This document shows positions 1-4,875 of a stretch of 5,006 nucleotides of DNA, one piece after another. The DNA is from Melioribacter roseus (lineage in GTDB: Bacteria > Bacteroidota > Ignavibacteria > Ignavibacteriales > Melioribacteraceae). The stretch's first letter is position 1, and each line of letters opens with the position of its first letter. Location of the stretch: positions 1-5,006 of the forward strand of contig DYHC01000087.1 of the NCBI GenBank assembly GCA_020724325.1, in the 5' to 3' direction. The position numbers and the translations under genes were made by a program. Below the pieces are notes generated by a model that was given only the letters and a program-made list of their open reading frames with translations, was not told where the DNA came from and made no database searches.

Positions 1-150
1 TCCGAGGTAATTTAACTGTCTGCTTACATTAATCCCTTTACCGCCGGCAGCAAATTCTTCTTTAAATGCCCGGTTCTCTTTACCATAATGTACTTTTGAA
101 AAGTAAAGTTTTCTCTCTAATAAAGGATTGATAGTTACTGTAAGGATCAT
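1..150 (-). CDS. PfkB-family sugar kinase, 1-phosphofructokinase type (N-terminal 50 aa, cut by window edge)
   Basis: The first 50 residues of a kinase that continues beyond the left edge. Residues 1-9 form the opening beta strand ending in Asn8-Pro9 (MILTVTINP), matching the 'TVTLNPxxD' start of FruK/LacC-type kinases. Residues 36-44 are GGKGINVSR, the glycine-rich substrate-side signature near the N-terminus of PfkB/ribokinase-superfamily enzymes, followed by LNYLG. Members phosphorylate fructose 1-phosphate, tagatose 6-phosphate or fructose 6-phosphate in the cytoplasm, using ATP. The usual Asp of 'NPxxD' appears replaced by Glu12 (NPLLE). The ATG at 148-150 is chosen because an in-frame TAA lies two codons upstream. 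Only a poor AAAGA precedes it instead of a clear Shine-Dalgarno site. It lies 132 bp downstream of the GWxTD gene on the same strand. The exact substrate cannot be decided from this fragment. Confidence 0.85.
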   Translation of the reverse strand, partial: MILTVTINPLLERKLYFSKVHYGKENRAFKEEFAAGGKGINVSRQLNYLG

Positions 151-171
151 TCTTTATGATTATTATTGGTA

Positions 172-277
172 ATGTATAATTGATAATGTATAATGAAATG
201 AGGAGAATTAAAAACTTATTATTAATTTTTTTCACTATTCATTATACACTTTGTATTGTACATTATGCATTGTACAT
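172..277. repeat. Two facing arrays of a 7-bp A/T-rich repeat (inverted heptad arrays)
   Basis: Left array 172-199 is four consecutive heptamers: ATGTATA, ATTGATA, ATGTATA, ATGAAAT. Right array 236-277, read on the minus strand, is six: ATGTACA, ATGCATA, ATGTACA, ATACAAA, GTGTATA, ATGAATA. The arrays face each other across about 36 nt. The best stem is an exact 10-bp match, GTATAATGAA (188-197) with TTCATTATAC (238-247). The block fills most of the gap between the GWxTD stop and the kinase start, so it would sit in the transcript between them. It could be a 3' processing or terminator-like structure or a dispersed intergenic repeat. Its role is unknown. Confidence 0.6.
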
Positions 278-282
278 TTTTA

Positions 283-1554
283 TCACCTATATCCAGGCCA
301 ACGGCTGTAATCTGGATTAACCAACCGGTAATCTCCAAATCCGGTTGGATCTGTAAAGATAAAAGCTCTATTCAAATCGTAGTACTCCCAAATTTCATAA
401 GGAATAGAGTAAGCTTCCATTGGCCGCCTTTCTACATTGTCGGGAGGCCCAAATGTAATGTATATTAATCCCATGTCTGTACGCCATCCTTCAGACATTC
501 CCTTAAAATTTTTGTTAGCGTAATCAACTCTTCTATAATATTCATATAAAACCGGATTTTCTTCTACTTGTTGATTTGGTTTTTTCTTATCCCAGAATTT
601 TATGAACCTATCGAGTTTTTCATCATAATTCTCGGCATCATTTATATAACTCATTTCTTTAGGAGAGGCAATATACAACAACTGTTCAACGGCTTTATCA
701 AGATCTGCAATTGAATTTGGGAAACTAGAAATTTTAGATAAAAATAATTTTTGTGACGATGCAACATCTTTCCAGTCTTTATCTTTAAGAATAATTCTTA
801 AAATAAATTCCCCCAGTTTAAAATTTGTATTTTCGATTGTGTGATAAATGGGGTTTGTTCCGGCTTTAACTGTAATAGTATCCATGTATTTAGTAATTGC
901 TTTGCTTCTAAGATTTTCAATTTGATATTCAAGTACAACCTGCTGATCTTTATTAGAATAAATTTCGAATGAGAAAGGAAGTGAAGTTGTTTTATTGGAA
1001 ACGGTTTTGGAAATATTTGGAACTATTCTTTCGCCAGAAGAGTCAGTTATTATTTCCGTAATAAAGAGAATATCACTCACGCTAAGAGTGTCTAAAAGGT
1101 TTTTCAACTCAACTTTGTACTCGCGTGTTCCTGCCCTCCTGGAGTCAGAGTCTTCAAGAATACATCTAATTGTATATTTCCCCGGTTTTAAGTCGAACGT
1201 TCTATAAGAAAAATTATAATGATTTCTAGAGATTGTTTCTACAAAATTGTTAGAGGTTATCTTTTCTTTCCAGATTCTTTCGAATAAAATATTCTTTTTG
1301 TTCGGATCGAAAAAAGTTAGAGTTACATTATAACCACCAATAAAGGAATCGTCCTTTTTAATAAATTGAATAGAGGAATAAGGGATCTGAACAAAAACAT
1401 CCAATCTGGCTTTCTCCGGTAATTCGCTTTTATAATTTGCAAAATCTATAAAAAACATAGGTGCATTAATTGCAAGAGCAGTTTCTGCAGAGTATTCAAC
1501 CTGTGCTTTCGCTGTTACAACAAATGCAAGTATAAATATCCAGATCCTTTTCAT
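283..1554 (-). CDS. Secreted GWxTD-domain protein
   Basis: A 423-residue protein with an N-terminal signal peptide: Lys2-Arg3, a hydrophobic stretch about 4-14, and likely signal peptidase I cleavage after Ala17 (TAKA|QV). The body from 18 to about 290 is rich in beta strands and looks like two beta-sandwich-like segments. The C-terminal segment carries the name-giving motif Gly356-Trp-Arg-Thr-Asp360, followed by MGLIYITFGPPD and an aromatic-rich tail containing PYEIWEY. That layout, with the GWxTD domain last and running nearly to the C-terminus, is as expected for the family. Members are predicted periplasmic or surface proteins of unknown biochemical role, which I associate mainly with Bacteroidota and relatives. 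The start is supported by AAAGGAGT at 1562-1569, 7 nt before the ATG. Translation ends in tandem TGA-TAA. It follows rimO by 69 nt on the same strand, so co-transcription is possible, though no functional link is evident. Confidence 0.85.
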   Translation of the reverse strand: MKRIWIFILAFVVTAKAQVEYSAETALAINAPMFFIDFANYKSELPEKARLDVFVQIPYSSIQFIKKDDSFIGGYNVTLTFFDPNKKNILFERIWKEKITSNNFVETISRNHYNFSYRTFDLKPGKYTIRCILEDSDSRRAGTREYKVELKNLLDTLSVSDILFITEIITDSSGERIVPNISKTVSNKTTSLPFSFEIYSNKDQQVVLEYQIENLRSKAITKYMDTITVKAGTNPIYHTIENTNFKLGEFILRIILKDKDWKDVASSQKLFLSKISSFPNSIADLDKAVEQLLYIASPKEMSYINDAENYDEKLDRFIKFWDKKKPNQQVEENPVLYEYYRRVDYANKNFKGMSEGWRTDMGLIYITFGPPDNVERRPMEAYSIPYEIWEYYDLNRAFIFTDPTGFGDYRLVNPDYSRWPGYR

Positions 1555-1561
1555 TTTGTTT

Positions 1562-1569
1562 ACTCCTTT
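1562..1569 (-). promoter_or_regulatory. Ribosome binding site of the GWxTD gene
   Basis: Minus-strand AAAGGAGT lies 7 nt upstream of the ATG at 1552-1554. It is one of only two clear Shine-Dalgarno sites in the window and fixes the start of the GWxTD protein. Confidence 0.8.
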
Positions 1570-1572
1570 GAT

Positions 1573-1599
1573 ATTTACAGGTGTTATCTATCTGTAAAT
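1573..1599 (-). promoter_or_regulatory. 8-bp inverted repeat in the leader of the GWxTD gene
   Basis: ATTTACAG (1573-1580) and CTGTAAAT (1592-1599) are perfect inverted copies separated by 11 nt. They lie between the rimO stop and the Shine-Dalgarno site of the GWxTD gene, ending 3 nt short of that site. This could be an operator for a dimeric regulator or an RNA hairpin beside the ribosome site. No run of T follows on the transcribed strand, so it is not a classic terminator. With arms this short and A/T-rich, chance is not excluded. Confidence 0.35.
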
Positions 1600-1623
1600 G
1601 AAATCTATTTGAAAATAAAAAAC

Positions 1624-2922
1624 TTATTTGGAATTAACTATTTTTCCAAACAAATCATACTCATTGCAATCATAAATTTCAACGTCATAAAAGTTTCCAA
1701 TTCTCATTTTGATGTTGTCGTTTTTTATAAGAATTTCGCCATCCACTTCCGGAGCATCTTTTTCTGTTCGACCGATAAAGAAATTGCCATCTAAACTATC
1801 AATTATAACTTTCATTTTTCTGCCGATGAGTGACTCGTTTTTACTTTGAGAAATTTCTTTTTGGATATTCATCAATACTGCTTTTCTTTCTCCTTTTACT
1901 TCCGGCAGAACCGGGTCACCAAGAATGTAAATCGGTGTGTTTTCTTCCAACGAATAATTAAATACACCGATCCGGTCAAACTTTATATCTTTAACAAACT
2001 CGCAAAGTTCCGCAAACTCTTTCTCTCCTTCGTTTGGGTAGCCAACAATAAATGTAGTACGCAGCGTAATATCCGGTATTCTTTCCCTTAATTTGTTTAG
2101 TAATTCTATTGTACGACGTTTAGTTATTCCCCGGCGCATAGATTTCAAAATGTTATCCGAGATATGCTGAAGAGGAATGTCTACATATTTACAAACTTTT
2201 GGATTACCGGCAATCTCATCAATCAAATCCTCCGGAAAGTGCGAAGGGTATGCATATAATAATCTAATCCACTCAATTCCATCAATTATCGAAATTTTTG
2301 TTAATAGTTCAGCCAAATTTCTTTTACCGGATTCTTTGCCATAATCTGTTGTATCCTGCCCGATGATATTTATTTCCTTAACTCCTTTTGCTGCCAGGAG
2401 CTCTGTCTCCTGAATTAGTTGATCCATCGGTTTAGATTTGTGAAGTCCTCTCATCAGCGGAATAGCACAGAAAGAACATGGGTTATCGCATCCTTCGGAT
2501 ATTTTTAGGTATGTAAAATGTTTTGGCGTTGTAAGATGTCTTTCGCCAATAAGTTCGTATTTAAGGTCGCCCCCAAATGCATTCACTATTTCTTCATAAG
2601 CTTCGGTTCCAAAATAGGAATCAACTTCAGGAATCTCCTTTTTAAGGTCTTCCATGTACCGTTCCGAAAGACATCCGGCGACAATTATTTTTTTAAGCTT
2701 TCCTTTTTTCTTTAGTTCAACTGCAGATAAAATTGTATTTACGGATTCTTCTTTTGCTGAATCGATAAATCCGCATGTATTTATTACTATCGAATCGGCT
2801 TCATCCGGGTTTTCTGTCAGATCAAATTTATTAAGGTTTAGCTGATTCATTAATCTTTCTGAATCAACACTGTTTTTTGAACACCCGAGTGTTATTACAG
2901 AAATTTTTGGATTGGACGGCAT
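1624..2922 (-). CDS. rimO: Ribosomal protein S12 methylthiotransferase RimO
   Basis: A 432-residue radical-SAM enzyme that adds a methylthio group to the beta carbon of a conserved aspartate in ribosomal protein S12, using S-adenosylmethionine and two 4Fe-4S clusters in the cytoplasm. The N-terminal methylthiotransferase domain has its three cluster cysteines at Cys14 (LGCSKNSVDSE), Cys50 (NTCGF) and Cys84 (AGCLSER). The radical-SAM CxxxCxxC motif is Cys145, Cys149 and Cys152 (EGCDNPCSFC). A TRAM domain fills about 365-432 and includes RTEKDAPEVDG, typical of RimO rather than the tRNA enzyme MiaB. Length matches the family, and all key residues are present. The ATG at 2920-2922 begins the expected lead-in to the first beta strand (KISVITLGC). 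Its Shine-Dalgarno site is weak. The gene is first in a leftward run with the GWxTD and kinase genes and is divergent from the GxxExxY gene. Confidence 0.97.
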   Translation of the reverse strand: MPSNPKISVITLGCSKNSVDSERLMNQLNLNKFDLTENPDEADSIVINTCGFIDSAKEESVNTILSAVELKKKGKLKKIIVAGCLSERYMEDLKKEIPEVDSYFGTEAYEEIVNAFGGDLKYELIGERHLTTPKHFTYLKISEGCDNPCSFCAIPLMRGLHKSKPMDQLIQETELLAAKGVKEINIIGQDTTDYGKESGKRNLAELLTKISIIDGIEWIRLLYAYPSHFPEDLIDEIAGNPKVCKYVDIPLQHISDNILKSMRRGITKRRTIELLNKLRERIPDITLRTTFIVGYPNEGEKEFAELCEFVKDIKFDRIGVFNYSLEENTPIYILGDPVLPEVKGERKAVLMNIQKEISQSKNESLIGRKMKVIIDSLDGNFFIGRTEKDAPEVDGEILIKNDNIKMRIGNFYDVEIYDCNEYDLFGKIVNSK

Positions 2923-3034
2923 ATAATTTTTGTGCTCTATTAATAAAACTTATTACGTTAAATATATGGAAATAGTTTTAAGATATTTAATCTGGTTGGT
3001 TGCGGGAGAATGTTTTGTAGAATATTAGAAACGT

Positions 3035-3040
3035 TATAAT
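3035..3040 (+). promoter_or_regulatory. Possible -10 box for the GxxExxY gene
   Basis: An exact TATAAT lies about 90 nt upstream of the GxxExxY start, in the 206-bp divergent gap 2923-3128. The best upstream partner is only a T/G-rich TGTTTTG at 3011-3017, so the -35 match is poor. In such A/T-rich DNA the hexamer may be chance. Apart from this and the repeat at 3093-3124, I see nothing definite in the gap, although a rimO promoter must lie somewhere in it or upstream. Confidence 0.25.
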
Positions 3041-3092
3041 CATTAATGTGTTTTGCTGTTAATTATTTTAGTTTTGTTAGTAAGGGAAAGAA

Positions 3093-3124
3093 TTTGCCAC
3101 TAATTTCACGAATTAGCACTAATT
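3093..3124 (+). repeat. Left inverted repeat (copy L) of the CACKAAT triple-heptamer family
   Basis: TTTGC followed by heptamers CACTAAT (3098-3104), CACGAAT (3107-3113) and CACTAAT (3117-3123), starting 9 and 10 bp apart. It forms the immediate 5' leader of the GxxExxY gene, ending 4 nt before the ATG. Confidence 0.8.
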
Positions 3125-3128
3125 AATT

Positions 3129-3503
3129 ATGAGCGAATTGATTTATAAAGATGAGGCGTTTCAGATAATTGGGATTTGTATGGAAGTGCATAGAATTTTA
3201 GGAGGTGGATTTTTAGAAATTGTTTATAAAGATGCGCTTGAATATGAATTTCGAAAAAAAGGAATTTATTATGAAAGAGAAAAGCAGTTTGATATTCAAT
3301 ACAAAGAAATTATTCTTCCTCACAAGTATTATGCAGATTTTACAATAGGTAACGAAATTATTCTTGAAGTGAAAGCAGTTAATGAAATTCCGGATGAATT
3401 TATTAAACAGACTATCAATTATCTCGCCGTTTCAAATTATAAGTTAGGTTTAATAATAAATTTTGGAAGGGATAAATTGCTTTATAAAAGAGTTGTACTT
3501 TAA
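3129..3503 (+). CDS. GxxExxY protein, PD-(D/E)XK nuclease-like
   Basis: A 124-residue soluble protein of normal length for the GxxExxY family. The N-terminal part has VHRILGGGFLEIVY with the name motif at Gly27, Glu30 and Tyr33. The following core fits a PD-(D/E)XK fold: Asp70 (YYADF), then Glu80-Val-Lys82 (ILEVKAV) on the next strand, with a helix carrying Gln94 and Tyr98 (QTINY). All expected active-site residues are present, so a nuclease-like activity is plausible, but the biochemical role of this family is not established to my knowledge. There is no signal peptide or membrane segment. The start has no Shine-Dalgarno sequence because the leader consists of the left repeat. The stop TAA overlaps the first base of the right repeat's heptamer core. 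It is the only plus-strand gene here, divergent from rimO and convergent with the hydrolase gene. Confidence 0.9.
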   Translation: MSELIYKDEAFQIIGICMEVHRILGGGFLEIVYKDALEYEFRKKGIYYEREKQFDIQYKEIILPHKYYADFTIGNEIILEVKAVNEIPDEFIKQTINYLAVSNYKLGLIINFGRDKLLYKRVVL

Positions 3504-3533
3504 TTCGTGAAAATTAGTGCAATTCGTGGCAAA
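3502..3533 (-). repeat. Right inverted repeat (copy R) of the CACKAAT triple-heptamer family
   Basis: Read on the minus strand: TTTGC, then CACGAAT (3522-3528), CACTAAT (3513-3519) and CACGAAT (3503-3509), again starting 9 and 10 bp apart. Compared with copy L, the G/T choice at the variable position is opposite in all three heptamers, yet the spacing is identical. The outer end of the repeat overlaps the stop codon of the GxxExxY gene by two bases. Confidence 0.8.
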
Positions 3534-3574
3534 TGTTTGAGCCACGAATTACACGAATGAGCACTAATTTTTTT
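3502..3574 (+). terminator. Long imperfect hairpin followed by a T run, possible terminator after the GxxExxY gene
   Basis: Copy R and the following direct copy A are head to head. AATTCGTGGC (3521-3530) pairs perfectly with GCCACGAATT (3541-3550) around a 10-nt loop. The outer heptamers also pair at 6 of 7 positions each, out to about 3502/3569. On the plus strand the stem runs into seven T at 3568-3574. The structure sits between convergent genes, so it could end the GxxExxY transcript. It may equally be just the geometry of a REP doublet. Confidence 0.45.
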
Positions 3575-3629
3575 AGGAGGATCTAGATACTTGTCTAAAA
3601 ATTTGTAAATCTTAATTCTGATTTCGCGC
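3565..3629 (-). pseudogene. Duplicated 3' fragment of the hydrolase gene (copy in unit A)
   Basis: These 65 bp match the hydrolase coding sequence at 3831-3895 at 62 positions. The reading frame is intact and, on the minus strand, encodes REIRIKIYKFLDKYLDPPKK, where the real gene has N in place of D. It lacks an upstream start and the rest of the gene, so it is a non-functional duplicate. The last 40 bp of the real gene are missing, the frame running straight into the repeat instead. Confidence 0.85.
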
Positions 3630-3677
3630 AATAGTTCATAGCAAATGCTTTTTGCCACGAATTACACGAATGAGCAC

Positions 3678-3742
3678 TAATTTTTTTAGGAGGATCTAGA
3701 TACTTGTCCCAAAATTTGTAAATCTTAATTCTGATTTTGCGC
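3678..3742 (-). pseudogene. Duplicated 3' fragment of the hydrolase gene (copy in unit B)
   Basis: This is the same fragment as in unit A, with three further changes relative to the gene (59 of 65 positions match). Two are adjacent and turn the Leu of KFLDK into Trp. One turns the Glu of REI into Lys. The three differences from the gene that are found in A are also present here. This suggests that A and B share an ancestor younger than their split from the gene and that B then drifted without coding constraint. Confidence 0.85.
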
Positions 3743-3789
3743 AATAGTTCATAGCAAAAGCTTTTTGCCACGAATTACACGAATGTACA

Positions 3790-4857
3790 CTAATTTCTAT
3801 AAGCCGCTTTTTCGATCTCCTTTAATGTAGTAATTTTTTTTGGAGGATTTAAATACTTGTCTAAAAATTTGTAAATCTTAATTCTGATTTCGCGCCCAAC
3901 TTTATGGTCCATTCTGTCAAACGAATGTCCGCCCGGCAGATCCTTGAAAATTTCGTACTCAAATTTTTTCCCTTCGGCTTTAAGGGATTTAATAAGATGT
4001 TCAACCTCAAGTACATTTACATCTTCGTCATTAGTATTTGTATGAATCAATAACGGTGTTTTTAATTTATGCGCGTTCCATGCCGCAGATCTCTTTTTGT
4101 ATTCCTGAACATTCTGTTCTGCAGTTTTACCTATATGGTAATCGGCTGAAAAAAGATCGCGGTATTCATCATTCTTGTAACCCATTCGTGCAACTAAGTC
4201 GCTTACAGGAACACCGGCAAAGGCACATTTGTAGTTTTCAGGATAATCAAAAATGTTGAACAATGCAATTTGTCCGCCATGGCTCCATCCAATAATTCCA
4301 ACTCTATGCGGATCAACAAAATCGTAATTATCAAGAATGTATTGTCTGCTTGCATTTACATCTTCGTTTTCTAATCCTCCGTAATCAATTCTTTTATAAA
4401 ATCCTTCGCCGTAACCCGTGCTTCCTCTGTATTCAGCAGCTACAACAATATATTGCTGATACATTAATTCTCTTATAATATGTGTGTAATATGTAGTAAA
4501 ATCGGCATGTACTCCTCCGTGTGGTAAAACTATTAACGGATATTTCTTATTGTAATCTATCCCTTTAGGAATAAAAACATAGGACCAGAACTTAACCGGA
4601 TTGCCGGCACCCTGTCCGGTTGGATTTTTTTCCTTTGCCGGCGGCGGACCGGTAATAAATATTTTATCTACAAATGCAACATCACCAACGCGCTGAAACC
4701 AGAGGACATCGTCAACAAGTTTTTCGAGCCGGTCTAACCGGTGCTGCAGACTTTCGTCATTTCTTGTAATCTGTTTTTTTATCTCTTCAAGCGATTGTGC
4801 TGAAGAAATTGCAGATATAAAGACCAGTAAAAATATTGTTCTTAAAATTGATTTCAT
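3790..4857 (-). CDS. Secreted S9-type (prolyl oligopeptidase-like) alpha/beta-hydrolase
   Basis: A 355-residue serine hydrolase, numbered from the ATG at 4855-4857. It has a signal peptide with likely cleavage after Ala20 (ISSA|QS), so it should act in the periplasm or outside the cell. A charged helical segment follows (about 21-52). The catalytic domain from about 90 has HGG (113-115) as oxyanion-hole region, the nucleophile elbow Gly190-Trp-Ser192-His-Gly194, Asp277 (TNTNDEDV) and His311 (GGHSFD): a complete Ser-Asp-His triad in S9 order. The region AAEYRGSTGYGEGFY is typical of dipeptidyl-peptidase/acylaminoacyl-peptidase-like enzymes. There is no beta-propeller, so it could be a peptidase or an esterase. 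A GTG two codons upstream (4861-4863) also opens the frame, but it lies inside the Shine-Dalgarno site, so the ATG is preferred. The stop TAG (3790-3792) lies inside repeat copy C. It starts 18 nt after a CPBP-like gene. Confidence 0.88.
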   Translation of the reverse strand: MKSILRTIFLLVFISAISSAQSLEEIKKQITRNDESLQHRLDRLEKLVDDVLWFQRVGDVAFVDKIFITGPPPAKEKNPTGQGAGNPVKFWSYVFIPKGIDYNKKYPLIVLPHGGVHADFTTYYTHIIRELMYQQYIVVAAEYRGSTGYGEGFYKRIDYGGLENEDVNASRQYILDNYDFVDPHRVGIIGWSHGGQIALFNIFDYPENYKCAFAGVPVSDLVARMGYKNDEYRDLFSADYHIGKTAEQNVQEYKKRSAAWNAHKLKTPLLIHTNTNDEDVNVLEVEHLIKSLKAEGKKFEYEIFKDLPGGHSFDRMDHKVGREIRIKIYKFLDKYLNPPKKITTLKEIEKAAYRN

Positions 4858-4860
4858 TTT

Positions 4861-4866
4861 CACCTC
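4861..4866 (-). promoter_or_regulatory. Ribosome binding site that decides the hydrolase start
   Basis: Minus-strand GAGGTG ends 3 nt before the ATG at 4855-4857, with its GAGG core 5 nt away. The alternative GTG start overlaps this site and has nothing comparable at proper distance, so the 355-residue form is favoured over the 357-residue one. Confidence 0.7.
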
Positions 4867-4875
4867 ATGAAAATA

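Larger units (their letters stand above)
3093..3533 (+). mobile_element. Candidate minimal element: GxxExxY gene between 32-bp imperfect inverted repeats
   Basis: A 441-bp unit bounded by inverted copies of one 32-bp sequence, left 3093-3124 and right 3502-3533. They match at 26 of 32 positions and both begin TTTGCCAC reading inward. The only gene inside is the 124-codon GxxExxY gene, which starts 4 nt after the left repeat and whose stop codon overlaps the right one. No transposase or integrase is present, and I found no convincing target-site duplication in the flanks (GGGAAAGAA on the left, TGTTTGAG on the right). The unit sits between rimO and a hydrolase gene. Alternatives are a nuclease-like gene that happens to be flanked by a REP-type repeat, or a MITE-like unit mobilised in trans. 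The repeats are seen; mobility is inferred. Confidence 0.45.
3541..3796 (+). repeat. 113-bp tandem array: two full units plus a partial third
   Basis: Unit A is 3541-3653, unit B 3654-3766, and a partial unit C begins at 3767 and runs to about 3796 inside the hydrolase gene end. A and B differ at only 4 of 113 positions: two adjacent bases near 3596/3709 plus single changes near 3625/3738 and 3646/3759. Each unit starts with the triple-heptamer repeat in direct orientation, with third heptamers at 3562-3568, 3675-3681 and 3788-3794. In A and B a 65-bp piece matching the hydrolase gene follows, then about 24 bp that includes a decayed inverted repeat arm. This array fills the gap between the two convergent genes. 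I see no gene in it. Confidence 0.9.

Noticed and set aside
256..468. Plus-strand open frames opposite the GWxTD gene (256-468, 995-1207)
   Set aside because: They lie wholly or largely antisense to a well-supported gene, have no family features and no ribosome site.
1609..2845. Plus-strand open frames opposite rimO (1609-1794, 1846-2091, 2518-2715, 2654-2845)
   Set aside because: They are antisense to rimO, whose motifs are intact throughout, and their translations look like random A/T-rich antisense sequence.
1624..2922. The methylthiotransferase as MiaB (tRNA modification)
   Set aside because: LGCSKNSVDSE at the N-terminus and the DAPEVDG segment in the TRAM domain are RimO hallmarks.
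3093..3533. Classical insertion sequence with transposase
   Set aside because: The only gene inside is a 124-residue GxxExxY protein. There is no DDE, HUH or serine/tyrosine recombinase and no clear target-site duplication, so it is kept only as a candidate element of another kind.
3575..3600. AGGAGG at 3575-3580 (and 3688-3693) as a ribosome binding site for a hidden plus-strand gene
   Set aside because: It is the complement of the duplicated Pro-Pro codons of the hydrolase. The only nearby start, TTG, is followed by a stop after five codons.
3754..3768. GCAAAAGCTTTTTGC palindrome as the terminator of the hydrolase gene
   Set aside because: The stem is only 6 bp and mostly A/T, and no T run follows on the minus strand. 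It is better explained as the tip of a decayed repeat doublet.
3541..3796. Regularly spaced repeats as a CRISPR array
   Set aside because: The sequence between the repeats is itself repeated (A and B are 109/113 identical) and derives from the adjacent gene. There are no unique 30-40 bp spacers and no cas genes.
4184..4190. An ATTCGTG heptamer inside the hydrolase gene as another repeat copy
   Set aside because: It is a single heptamer without partners at 9 or 10 bp, within conserved coding sequence, so chance is sufficient.
4038..4259. Plus-strand open frame opposite the hydrolase
   Set aside because: It is antisense to the conserved catalytic part of the hydrolase and has no recognisable features.
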